A DNA stretch of 64,000 nt, from NCBI GenBank assembly GCA_020848905.1, contig JADLHG010000061.1, forward strand, positions 1 to 64,000, given 5' to 3'. Under the pieces are notes generated by a model. It did no database searches. It was given only the letters and a program-made list of their open reading frames with translations, and was not told where the DNA came from. How positions within the stretch are numbered: the first letter of the stretch is position 1; each line of letters begins with the position of its first letter. Shown piece after piece: positions 28,008 through 36,276 of this stretch. This DNA is from Deltaproteobacteria bacterium. Lineage in GTDB: Bacteria; Myxococcota_A; Polyangia; GCA-2747355; JADLHG01. Made by a program: the position numbers and the translations under genes.

Positions 28008-28280
28008 GGGGCTCTCCTCCGTCGGTGGATGGCGACGGGCGTCCGGCTTCGGCGGCGCCGCTGGCGTTCTAGCACCGGCCCGACCGCGTGGGCAAGGTGG
28101 CGGGCACCGCGTGTCGGGCCCCGCGGCTGCAACCTGCGGTTGGCAGTCGCGGCGCGACGGCTGGCGGCCGTCGTCGCAGGTGGCTGGCTGGACGGCGGCG
28201 CGAAATGCCGTCAACGCCGCGCGTTCACACGGGGCTCGAACGGCACGCAGGGTGCATTTGCGCGTCGGCGGAGGTGCTCG

Positions 28281-29285
28281 ATGCGACGTTCGCGCAGGTC
28301 CTGGCTGGTCATCCTTCCTCTCGCCGTCGCGTGTCTCGCCGCGGCGCCCGCCGGAGCGGTCAAGAAGACGCCGCGACCGCAGGATTTCACCCGCGCGCGC
28401 GAAAGGCTCTTCGCTGCCGCGGAGGAGGTCGTCGCGACTCTCAGCCCGCGCAAGCTCGAGCGCCTCACGAAGGCCTTTGCCGGCGGGGGCAACGCCACGG
28501 CCCGCAACGAGGCGGCGATGGTGCTCGCGCTCCTCCTCACCGGGAAGGAGAACCCAGGGGGGCGCCAGCCGCCCAAGGGCGAGCCGCAGCCGTCGCGCAG
28601 CGGGCGACAGCAGCAGGGGGAGCGGAGCGTCAAGATGGAGGCGGCGCGGCAGCGGATCGCGGTGGCGCGCGCGCTGGTGCGCAAGGACCCCGAGTCCGCC
28701 ATGCGCATGCTGCGGGGAGTGCTCGGCCGCGGCGACGACGCCTACGAGGTCCGCGGACGGTACGCGCTGGATGCCGAACTGACGCAGTCCGCGACGCACC
28801 TCCTCGCCGTCGCGGAGGGGGAGAAGTGGGTGCAGTACGCCGAGCGGATGTTCGGGGAGGGGAAGCTCGAGCACGCCCAGCCGTTCATCCCCGACGGTGC
28901 GTACTACACGCGTTCGATGAAGAAGCGCATGTACGACGTGGGTGCGCCGGCAGTCCGCGCGAACCTGGAGACGATGGTCGCGGACGGGACGCCGATCATC
29001 GCCAACCTGGAGGAGCTGGTGCGGCAGGGGCTGACGGCGGAGGCGATGAAGACGCATCCCGACAAGGACCGGCTCTGGCGCGCGCGCTACGACCAGATCA
29101 ACGCGGCCAAGAACTACCTGGCGCACCGGGCGCTCTTCTACGCGGCGCACCGCTGGGAGGGAGACTACGCGCTGACCCACCGCGAGCCCCAGATCACCGC
29201 CCTGCGCAAGCAACTGCTCCAGATCTCGACGCGGCTCACCAGCCTCCTCGCGGGGCTCGGCGAGCGCGCGAACGGCGGTCAGTAA
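28281..29285 (+). CDS. Secreted protein of unknown function
   Basis: ATG 28281, with GGAGG about nine bases upstream, opens a 334-residue protein with a signal peptide (SWLVILPLAVACLAAAPAGA). Residues about 95-115 form a hydrophilic Gln/Arg/Pro linker (KGEPQPSRSGRQQQGERS) between two mostly helical parts. No catalytic motif or known domain is recognised. It is divergent from the cyclase gene (273-base spacer). The stop codon falls inside a 16-base tandem duplication. Confidence 0.65.
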   Translation: MRRSRRSWLVILPLAVACLAAAPAGAVKKTPRPQDFTRARERLFAAAEEVVATLSPRKLERLTKAFAGGGNATARNEAAMVLALLLTGKENPGGRQPPKGEPQPSRSGRQQQGERSVKMEAARQRIAVARALVRKDPESAMRMLRGVLGRGDDAYEVRGRYALDAELTQSATHLLAVAEGEKWVQYAERMFGEGKLEHAQPFIPDGAYYTRSMKKRMYDVGAPAVRANLETMVADGTPIIANLEELVRQGLTAEAMKTHPDKDRLWRARYDQINAAKNYLAHRALFYAAHRWEGDYALTHREPQITALRKQLLQISTRLTSLLAGLGERANGGQ

Positions 29286-29307
29286 CCGTTCCGGTCAGTA
29301 ACCGTTC
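29276..29307. repeat. Perfect 16-bp tandem duplication across a stop codon
   Basis: CGGTCAGTAACCGTTC occurs twice head to tail (29276-29291 and 29292-29307). The first copy contains the TAA stop of the upstream gene and the last codons Gly-Gln. Each unit also holds a short inverted repeat, CGGT-cagta-ACCG. It looks like a recent slippage duplication or a small structured 3' element. Confidence 0.85.
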
Positions 29308-29398
29308 GACGCTCCGGGAAGGGGGGGCATCGGGCCCTGCGCGGCGACGAAGATGTGATACGGTCGCCGCGAGCGCCGCAGGACGCGGCGAAAGGACG

Positions 29399-31453
29399 AT
29401 GCGCGAATCACGCTTCGACATTCTCTTCGAGCCGGTGAAGCTCGGACCGGTCACCGCGAAAAACCGTTTCTTCCAGGTACCGCACTGCAACGGCATGGGA
29501 CACCGCCATCCCTCGGCGCACGCCGAGATGCGCGGGGTGAAGGCCGAAGGGGGCTGGGCGGTAGTCTGCACCGAGGAGGTGGAGATCCATCACTCCTCGG
29601 AGATCTCCCCCTTCGTCGAGGGGCGCATCTGGGACGACGCCGACCTCCCGGCGCACGAACGGCTCGTGGCCAAGGTGCACGAGCACGGGGCGCTGGCGGG
29701 GATCGAGCTCGTGCACGGCGGCATGGCGGCGCCGAACCTCTACTCGCGCACGCCCCCTCTCGGGCCGTCGCACCTGCCGGTCACGAGCACGCACCCGGTG
29801 CAGACGCGCCGCATGGACGCGAAGGACCTGCGGGACCTGCGCCGCTGGCACCGCCAGGCGGTAGCGCGGTCGCTCGCTGCGGGCTATGACCTGGTCTACG
29901 TCTACGCGGGGCACGGCCTGGCCACGCTCGAACACTTCCTCTCGCCTCGGTACAACGATCGCACCGACGGGTACGGCGGAAGCGTCGCCGGGCGGACGCG
30001 CCTTCTGCGCGAGGTGCTCGAGGACACGCTCGAGGAGGTGGCTGGCCGGGCCGCGGTGGCCTGTCGCATCTGCGTGGACGAGCTCCTCGGGCCGCAAGGG
30101 CTCGAGCGCGCCCAGATCGAGGAGGTGCTCGGGCTCGTCGGGGAGCTCCCCGACGTGTGGGACTTCATGGTGGGCAAGTGGGACTTCGACTCGCTGCCGG
30201 CGCGCTTCAGCGAGGAGGGCTACCAGGAGGAGTTCGTCCGGGGCCTGAAGAAGCTCACCTCGAAGCCGGTGGTAGGCGTGGGACGCTTCACCTCCCCCGA
30301 CACCATGGTGCGCATGATCCGATCGGGGGTGCTGGACCTCGTCGGCGCGGCGCGGCCGTCGATCGCCGACCCCTTTCTGCCGAAGAAGCTCGAGGAGGGG
30401 CGGTGGGAGGAGATCCGGGAGTGCATCGGCTGCAACATCTGCGTGAGCGGCGACTTCACGCTGGTGCCGATGCGCTGCACGCAGAACCCGACCATGGGCG
30501 AGGAGTGGCGGCGCGGCTGGCACCCCGAGCGGATGAGACCGAAGAAGAGCGAGGCCAAGGTGCTCGTGGTGGGGGCAGGGCCGGCGGGACTCGAGGCGGC
30601 GCAGGGCCTCGGCAAGCGCGGGTATCAGGTGGTGCTGGCCGAGGCGACCGACACGCTCGGCGGGCGCGTGACGCGCGAGGCGCGGCTACCGGGGCTGGCG
30701 ACCTGGATGCGCGTGGTGGACTACCGCAAGGGGCAGCTCGATCGGCTGAGCAACGTGGAGCTGGCGCTCGAGAGCCGCGTGACCGCCGAGGAGATCGCCT
30801 CCTACGGCTTCGAGCACGTGGCCCTGGCCACCGGCGCGCGGTGGCGGGCCGACGGCGTGGGACGCTGGCACACGCACCCCATGCGCCTCGTCGCGACCGA
30901 GACCCTGACCCCCGACGACCTGATGGCGGGCGCGAGGCCGGCCGGCGACCGCGTGGTGCTCTTCGACGACGATCATTACTACATGGGCGGCGTGCTGGCC
31001 GAGCTGCTGGCGCGCGAGGGGCGCCAGGTCACGCTCGTCACGGCCGAGCCGCGCGTCTCCGAGTGGACCACGCACACCATGGAGCAGCGACGGATCCAGA
31101 AGCGGCTCCTCGAGCTAGGCGTGACGCTCAAGACGTCTCACGCCGTGCTCTCCGCCGAGGGGGGCTCCCTGCGCCTCGGCTGCGCCTACACCGGGCGCGA
31201 GAGCGAGCTCTCGTGCGACGCGCTCGTGCTCGTGACCGCGCGGCTGCCGAAAGACGCGCTGGCCGAGGAGGTGCGGCTCGTGGTCGGGGAGGGGGAAGGC
31301 CCCCGCGTGCGTCTCATCGGGGATGCCTACAGCCCGGGCACCGTCGCCGCGGCGGTCTGGGACGGCCGTCGCTACGCCGAGGAGCTCGACGAGCCCGAAT
31401 CGGACGGCGACGCCCCGCCGTTTCGGCGCGAGGTGGTCGAGCTGCAAGGGTAG
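29399..31453 (+). CDS. Trimethylamine dehydrogenase-family flavoprotein (6-S-cysteinyl-FMN, 4Fe-4S)
   Basis: The 684-residue product aligns with trimethylamine and dimethylamine dehydrogenases along its length. An N-terminal TIM barrel (about 1-330) has RFFQVPHCNG with Cys30, the residue that covalently holds FMN in the family. The 4Fe-4S ligands are Cys342, Cys345, Cys348 and Cys360. A C-terminal ADP/FAD-like domain begins VLVVGAGPAGLEAAQ. Two residues of the aromatic amine pocket of TMADH are replaced: Tyr60 by Glu60 and Trp355 by Asp352. A methylamine substrate is therefore doubtful. ATG 29399 has AAAGGA nearby. It stands alone, with the kelch lipoprotein gene following after 37 bases. Confidence 0.88.
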   Translation: MRESRFDILFEPVKLGPVTAKNRFFQVPHCNGMGHRHPSAHAEMRGVKAEGGWAVVCTEEVEIHHSSEISPFVEGRIWDDADLPAHERLVAKVHEHGALAGIELVHGGMAAPNLYSRTPPLGPSHLPVTSTHPVQTRRMDAKDLRDLRRWHRQAVARSLAAGYDLVYVYAGHGLATLEHFLSPRYNDRTDGYGGSVAGRTRLLREVLEDTLEEVAGRAAVACRICVDELLGPQGLERAQIEEVLGLVGELPDVWDFMVGKWDFDSLPARFSEEGYQEEFVRGLKKLTSKPVVGVGRFTSPDTMVRMIRSGVLDLVGAARPSIADPFLPKKLEEGRWEEIRECIGCNICVSGDFTLVPMRCTQNPTMGEEWRRGWHPERMRPKKSEAKVLVVGAGPAGLEAAQGLGKRGYQVVLAEATDTLGGRVTREARLPGLATWMRVVDYRKGQLDRLSNVELALESRVTAEEIASYGFEHVALATGARWRADGVGRWHTHPMRLVATETLTPDDLMAGARPAGDRVVLFDDDHYYMGGVLAELLAREGRQVTLVTAEPRVSEWTTHTMEQRRIQKRLLELGVTLKTSHAVLSAEGGSLRLGCAYTGRESELSCDALVLVTARLPKDALAEEVRLVVGEGEGPRVRLIGDAYSPGTVAAAVWDGRRYAEELDEPESDGDAPPFRREVVELQG

Positions 31454-31490
31454 TGTGCCCGGCGTACGACCAGAAGGGAGACTCGAGACA

Positions 31491-32795
31491 ATGCGCCTGC
31501 GAACGTCGTTGCTCCTCGCCGCGCTGGTCAGTGGAATGGGCTGCGCGGCGAGCACTCCGGTACAGACCTGCCTTCAGGGTCAGAGCAGCGCGTGCACCTG
31601 CGTGAACGGGCGTACGGGGGCGCAGACCTGCACCGCGGAGCTCGTCTTCGGCCCTTGCCAGTGCAGCGCGCAGCCCGGCTCGGATGCGGCGGTTCCGACC
31701 GACGCCGCGCTCCCCCGCACGGACGGCCAGCCGACGACCCAGCCCAAGGGCTGGCGAGCTCTCCCCACCGCCGGAGAGCCCGCGGCGCGGTTCGGTCCCG
31801 CCGGGGTGTGGACGGGGAGCGAGTTCCTCGTCTGGGGCGGGGCGAACGCGGGTCCCTCGTACCCGCGAACCGGCGGGAGGTACCAGCCCGCGACGCGGAA
31901 CTGGCGGTCGATCTCCACGGTCGGCGCCCCCGAAGGGCGGGCGTACTTCGCCGCGGTCTGGACCGGGAAAGCGATGATCGTCTGGGGCGGGCAGGACGCC
32001 GCGAACAACGTCTGGCGCGACGACGGCGCCAGGTACGATCCCGCGTCCGACACCTGGCAGCCGCTCCCGGCGGCCCCCGGCCTCCTCGGCCGCGAGGCGC
32101 ACACGGCCGTCTGGACCGGCAAGGAGATGGTCGTGTGGGGCGGCTACAACAACAAGACCAAGACCTGGCTCGGCGACGGCGCGCGCTACGACCCCGCCAC
32201 GAATCAGTGGAAGCTGGTGAGCGCGAGCGGTGCGCCCGTCACGCGCAACCAGCACACCGCGATCTGGACCGGGCAGGAGATGATCGTCTGGGGGGGCAAC
32301 AACGGGGCGATGGTCCACCGGGACGGCGGTCTCTACGACCCGAAGACGGATTCCTGGCGACCGCTGGCGGCCCCCTCGAGTGTCGCCGCGCGTCGGGGAC
32401 ACGCGGCGGTCTGGACCGGCAAGGAGATGCTCGTCTGGGGGGGCTACGGCGCGGTGAAATCCAACCAGGAGGCCTTCTTCCTCGCCGACGGGGCGTCGTT
32501 CGACCCGACGGGCGGGACCTGGAAGGCCCTCGCCTCGAGCGGGCTCGATCCGCGCATGCGGCCGGCGGCGGTCTGGACCGGCAAGGAGCTGCTCGTGTGG
32601 GGGGGCGCGAGCCGGACGGAGGGCCTCTACATCTTCAGCGGAGGCAGCTACACGCCCGCGCCGGAGGCCTGGAGCCCGTTGCCCGCGATACCGGCCGACC
32701 TGACCGTCATGGAGCCGGCCGCGGTCTGGACCGGCACCGAGATGCTCCTCTGGGGGGGCCTCCAGGGGGGGGTCGGCCTGAGCTACGTGCCCTGA
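31491..32795 (+). CDS. Kelch-type beta-propeller lipoprotein
   Basis: The product is 434 residues with a short lipoprotein signal (LVSGMGC). A Cys-rich stretch (SSACTCVNGRTGAQTC) and an Asp/Thr/Pro linker lead to a propeller of seven repeats. Each contains a version of AVWTGKEMLVWGG followed by a YDP.T..W strand. Seven repeats are enough to close one propeller. Such lipoproteins are usually surface-exposed binding modules; the ligand is unknown. The gene follows the flavoprotein by 37 bases with AGAAGGGAG upstream and could share its transcript, though no functional link is evident. Confidence 0.85.
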   Translation: MRLRTSLLLAALVSGMGCAASTPVQTCLQGQSSACTCVNGRTGAQTCTAELVFGPCQCSAQPGSDAAVPTDAALPRTDGQPTTQPKGWRALPTAGEPAARFGPAGVWTGSEFLVWGGANAGPSYPRTGGRYQPATRNWRSISTVGAPEGRAYFAAVWTGKAMIVWGGQDAANNVWRDDGARYDPASDTWQPLPAAPGLLGREAHTAVWTGKEMVVWGGYNNKTKTWLGDGARYDPATNQWKLVSASGAPVTRNQHTAIWTGQEMIVWGGNNGAMVHRDGGLYDPKTDSWRPLAAPSSVAARRGHAAVWTGKEMLVWGGYGAVKSNQEAFFLADGASFDPTGGTWKALASSGLDPRMRPAAVWTGKELLVWGGASRTEGLYIFSGGSYTPAPEAWSPLPAIPADLTVMEPAAVWTGTEMLLWGGLQGGVGLSYVP

Positions 32796-32824
32796 AGCGT
32801 TCGGACCCGGCGGAGCCTCGCACC

Positions 32825-33250
32825 GTGGGCCACATCGTCCTTCACGACGCCAGCTTCGACGAGCTCGACGCCCGCACCTGGCACGACCTCGTGCAGCTTC
32901 GCATCGACGTCTTTGTGGTCGAGCAGGCCTGCATCTACCGCGAGCTGGACGGGCGGGACGTGGAGACCACCACGCGGCACCTCTGGCTGGCCGACGAGCG
33001 TCCGGTGGCCTACCTGCGCGTGCTCGACGAGGGGAACGCCCGCCGCATCAGCCGCGTCCTGACGCGGAGCGATCGTCGCGGCGCGGGGCTCGCGGAGCGA
33101 CTCGTCCGGGCCGCGCTCGAGCGGACGGTTCCCCCGGTGATCCTCCACGCGCAGTCGCACCTCGCCGCGTGGTACGCGCGACTCGGCTTCACCGTCACGG
33201 GCCCCGAGTTCCTGGAGGACGGTATCCCCCACCTGCCGATGCGCCGCTAG
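32825..33250 (+). CDS. ElaA-like GNAT acetyltransferase
   Basis: The 141-residue product fits the ElaA branch of GNAT acetyltransferases. It shows LVQLRIDVFVVEQACIYRELDG, then RHLWLADERPVAYLRVL, the acetyl-CoA loop RVLTRSDRRGAGLAERLV and a C-terminal AWYARLGFTV strand. The start is GTG 32825, since no ATG is present at the expected place. Substrate unknown. It begins 29 bases after the kelch gene. Confidence 0.88.
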   Translation: MGHIVLHDASFDELDARTWHDLVQLRIDVFVVEQACIYRELDGRDVETTTRHLWLADERPVAYLRVLDEGNARRISRVLTRSDRRGAGLAERLVRAALERTVPPVILHAQSHLAAWYARLGFTVTGPEFLEDGIPHLPMRR

Positions 33251-33254
33251 GGCG

Positions 33255-35267
33255 CTAGGGCACGCACCGGCGGTCCACGCACCTCTGCCCCTTCGGGCAG
33301 CGGTTTCCGCAGGTGCCGCAGTGGTTGGGATCGGCCTCGATGTCCACGCAGTAACCGTCGCACTCCATCGTCGCGTCCGGGCAGGCGGGCTCGCACTTCC
33401 CTTCGACGCAGGCCTCGGTCGGTCCGCAGGCCTTGCCGCACGCGCCGCAGTTCCAGCGGTCTCCGTCGGTCCAGGTGCAGCGCCCGTCGCAGAGCTCCAG
33501 CTCCAAGCCGCAGTCCGCGAGGCACTTGCCTGCGTCGCAGGCCTTGTCGAGCCCGCAGCTCTTCGTGCAGCTCCCGCAGTGGAGGGAATCGGTCTGAAGA
33601 TCGAAGCAGCGCCCGCCGCAGGCGCCCAGCGTTCCTCCGCACTCCGCGGCGCACTTCCCGTTGCTGCAGACCTCTCCCTTCTTGCAGGCCTGGTTGCAGC
33701 CGCCGCAGTGGTTCGCGTCCTCTAGCACGCTCACGCAGGTCGCGCCGCAGGCGACCGTGTCGAGCGGGCAGCTCTCGCGGCAGCCGCCGTGCACGCAGAA
33801 CTGGGCCGGCGGACAGGCCTGGTTGCAGCCGCCGCAGTTCATCCGGTCGGTGCGGGTGAAGGCGCACCGGTCGCCGCAGCGCGTCTCGCCGGGCCCGCAG
33901 GTCGCGAGACACTTGCCGTCCTCGCAGCCCTTGCCCGCGCCGCAGGCGTTGTCGCATTTGCCGCAGTGGTACGGATCGTCGTCGAGGTCGACGCAGAGGC
34001 CGCCGCAGTTGGTGTTCGTGCCGAGGCACTCCGCCGCGCACTGCCCGTTGGCGCAGCTCTGCCCCTTGGGGCAGCTCTTGCCGCAGGTGCCACACTCCTC
34101 CCCGGAGTGATTCTGCAGGTTGATGCAGAAGCCGAGGCAAGAGGTCGTGCCGTCGCCGCAGAGCTGTGTGCAGGATCCCTGCACACAATGTTCGCCGAAG
34201 TTGCACTGCTTGCCGCACACCCCGCAGTTGAAGGGGTCGCCGTGGGTCCAGACGCAGCGGTCCCCGCAGAGCTTCTCGTCGGGGTTGCAGTCGGCGAGGC
34301 AGGTGCCCTGGTGACAGAGCTGGTCCGGCCGACAGCTCTTGCCACAGGCCCCGCAGCTCGTACGGCTGTCGCGCAGGTCCACGCAGCGACCGTCGCAGTT
34401 CGTGAGGGGGCCGCCGCACTCTTTTTCGCACTTGCCGCTCACGCAGACCTCGCCCTTGCCGCAGGCCGCGTCGCAGGCGCCGCAGTCGGTGGCTTCGTTC
34501 TGCAGGTCCACGCAGCGATTGCCGCAGGTCGAGAGCCCGCTCGGACAGGTCGCGCCGCACTTGCCGGCGTTGCACCGCTCGCCGGGCTTGCACACGCCGT
34601 CGCACTTCCCGCAGTAGAAGGGATCTGTATAGAGGAAGGCGCAGTGCCCGGAGCAGGCCACGTTGCCCGTCTCGCACCCCTTCGTGCACTGCCCGCCCGC
34701 GCAGACCTCCCCCGCCTTGCAGACCTTGCCGCAGGCCCCGCAGTTGTTCGGGTCCTCGAAGAGGTCGGTGCAGGCCCGCTCCGGCTCGAAGAGCTGGGAC
34801 CAGACCACGGGGCAGTTTCCGCGGGCGCCGCCGCATTCGGGCTCGCAGGCGCCTTTCACGCACACCTTGCCCGCCTCGCAGGCCTTGCCGCACGCGCCGC
34901 AGTGCGACGAGGTGGTCTTCAGGTTCACGCAGCGCCGGCCGCAGAGGGCATAGCCCTCGGGACAGGCGGGGACGCAGGTGCGGGCGAAGCAGGCCTCCTT
35001 GTCGCCGCAGCGGTGGCCGCAGCTTCCGCAGTGGTCGGGGTTGGCCCAGAGGTTCACGCACTCGCCCCCGCAGCGCGACTGGCCGACGAGGTCGCAGGGC
35101 TTGCCGGCGTCGGGACGCGGAGCTCCGTCGGGCCGGGGTCCCGCGCCGTCCGCGGCGGGGGGCGCGCCATCGTTCGTGGTCACCGCCGGCGAGCTCGGGC
35201 AGCCGCCGAGCGCGAGAAGACAGAGGGCAAGGATCCGATACCCGGTCGTGCGTTTCGACGTCGGCAT
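33255..35267 (-). CDS. Cys-rich lipoprotein with 14 tandem repeats
   Basis: The 670-residue product has a lipobox (LALGGC), an Asp/Ala/Pro linker to about residue 55, and then 14 units of about 44 residues to the end. The unit pattern is C-x-G-x-C-V-x-L...C-G-x-C-G-x-x-C-x-x-G-x-x-C-x-x-G-x-C. The regular Cys spacing implies several disulfides per unit and a long, rigid, protease-resistant stalk on the cell surface. Proteins of this kind are common in myxobacteria and are often mislabelled in databases. ATG 35267 has GAGGA upstream and was preferred over GTG 35279. A good promoter lies 65-95 bases upstream. Confidence 0.85.
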   Translation of the reverse strand: MPTSKRTTGYRILALCLLALGGCPSSPAVTTNDGAPPAADGAGPRPDGAPRPDAGKPCDLVGQSRCGGECVNLWANPDHCGSCGHRCGDKEACFARTCVPACPEGYALCGRRCVNLKTTSSHCGACGKACEAGKVCVKGACEPECGGARGNCPVVWSQLFEPERACTDLFEDPNNCGACGKVCKAGEVCAGGQCTKGCETGNVACSGHCAFLYTDPFYCGKCDGVCKPGERCNAGKCGATCPSGLSTCGNRCVDLQNEATDCGACDAACGKGEVCVSGKCEKECGGPLTNCDGRCVDLRDSRTSCGACGKSCRPDQLCHQGTCLADCNPDEKLCGDRCVWTHGDPFNCGVCGKQCNFGEHCVQGSCTQLCGDGTTSCLGFCINLQNHSGEECGTCGKSCPKGQSCANGQCAAECLGTNTNCGGLCVDLDDDPYHCGKCDNACGAGKGCEDGKCLATCGPGETRCGDRCAFTRTDRMNCGGCNQACPPAQFCVHGGCRESCPLDTVACGATCVSVLEDANHCGGCNQACKKGEVCSNGKCAAECGGTLGACGGRCFDLQTDSLHCGSCTKSCGLDKACDAGKCLADCGLELELCDGRCTWTDGDRWNCGACGKACGPTEACVEGKCEPACPDATMECDGYCVDIEADPNHCGTCGNRCPKGQRCVDRRCVP

Positions 35268-35587
35268 ACGCGTCCTCACTCGGCCCCCCCCGGAGGGGCC
35301 ACGGCTAAGCGTCTAAGAGATGCAGTGCCACTAGAGTACGAGGCGGGGGCGGGCCGGTCAACGAGCTGGGACCGAGCCAGGACCGAGGGCGCGTGCGGAC
35401 GTGACCCTACGCACGCCGACGGTGGCCGGTGCCCACGGGAGTCCTCCGTCGCGTCCGGCTGGCGACGTGTCCAGTCAGGCGGCGGCTCCCGCAGAGGGCT
35501 GGCCACTTACTTTTTCACCGTCATAACAGACCGTTCCATGTGGCCCGGTCGTTGCAATAGCGCCGCCGCGCCACGAAGGAGGCCCCC
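35268..35587. other. Divergent intergenic region
   Basis: The 320-base spacer lies between the 14-repeat lipoprotein and the secreted protein at 35588. It holds the minus-strand promoter at 35333-35361, the shared motif at 35321-35340, and a GGAGG near 35578 for the plus-strand gene. No gene or strong terminator was seen. Confidence 0.5.
35333..35361 (-). promoter_or_regulatory. Sigma-70-type promoter for the 14-repeat lipoprotein gene
   Basis: On the minus strand TTGACC (35356-35361) and TACTCT (35333-35338) are separated by 17 bases, near-consensus for a housekeeping promoter. The -10 overlaps the motif shared with the lectin gene. The leader would be about 60 bases. Confidence 0.55.
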
Positions 35588-36271
35588 ATGTTCGCATCTT
35601 CCGCTCGCAGCAGAACGCTTTCGGCTCTCTCCTTGTTCGTCACGCTGGCGGCCAGCTCGGCGGCGAGCGCGCGCGACACGTCGAACGACGAGCAGGTGCG
35701 GGCCATCGTGGCGGCAGCCACCGCGGACCTCGACCGGAGCGGCAAGGTCGCCGGGCTCTTCGGCCAGGCTTTCGCCGGGGCGATCGGCCTTGGCGACACC
35801 CCCAATGGCCGCTTCACCGCGGTGGTGAACGGCAAGAACGCGCGGGTCGAGGCCGTGAACGGCGAAGGGAAGACGCAGGTCGTGCTCGAGGTCGAGCAGG
35901 GCCGCGGGCTCTTCGGGGCGCTCTTCGGCGTGCGCAAGGTGAAGGCCGCGTCGCTCGCCACGGCTACCAACACCCCGGAGCAGGGGCAGCCCGTCCACAC
36001 CGCCGTGGCGCAGACCGTGACGCTGACGTCGATTCGCCTGCTGCCCGGTGTGCGCCTCAGCTACCTCAAGAACGCGAACCAGACGACGCAGAAGGAGGAG
36101 CCCGCGCGCTCCTCGGAGGCGATGCTACGCGTGATGCTGAGCCAGGCCGGACCGCGCGTCACGGGGCTGACGGTCCTCAAGGTGGGGCACAACTACGGCA
36201 TCAAGGTCGGGAAGCTGACGGGCTGGATGAGCCGCCAGACGGGTCGCGCCGAGCGCACGACCACGCACTAA
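35588..36271 (+). CDS. Secreted protein of unknown function
   Basis: The 227-residue product starts at ATG 35588 with GGAGG about nine bases upstream and has a signal peptide (LSALSLFVTLAASSAASA). The N-terminal half has a strand-turn pattern (GRFTAVVNGKNARVEAVNGE). The C-terminal part is basic and ends in an Arg/Thr/His tail. No family recognised. It ends five bases before the stop of the convergent lipoprotein gene. Confidence 0.65.
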   Translation: MFASSARSRTLSALSLFVTLAASSAASARDTSNDEQVRAIVAAATADLDRSGKVAGLFGQAFAGAIGLGDTPNGRFTAVVNGKNARVEAVNGEGKTQVVLEVEQGRGLFGALFGVRKVKAASLATATNTPEQGQPVHTAVAQTVTLTSIRLLPGVRLSYLKNANQTTQKEEPARSSEAMLRVMLSQAGPRVTGLTVLKVGHNYGIKVGKLTGWMSRQTGRAERTTTH

Positions 36272-36276
36272 CGCAT

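Noticed and set aside
29399-31453. Assignment as a true trimethylamine dehydrogenase
   Set aside because: Two of the aromatic cage residues are not conserved, so the substrate cannot be named.
33255-35267. Tryptophan synthase alpha chain, a label sometimes given to such Cys-rich repeats
   Set aside because: There is no TIM barrel. The protein is a chain of disulfide repeats behind a lipobox.
33255-35267. CRISPR-like array suggested by periodic sequence
   Set aside because: The period comes from protein repeats with codon-level variation; there are no identical repeats with unique spacers.
33789-35828. A 679-residue Ala-rich frame on the plus strand opposite the Cys-rich gene
   Set aside because: It is a compositional shadow of the repeat gene and crosses its promoter; no domain or ribosome site supports it.
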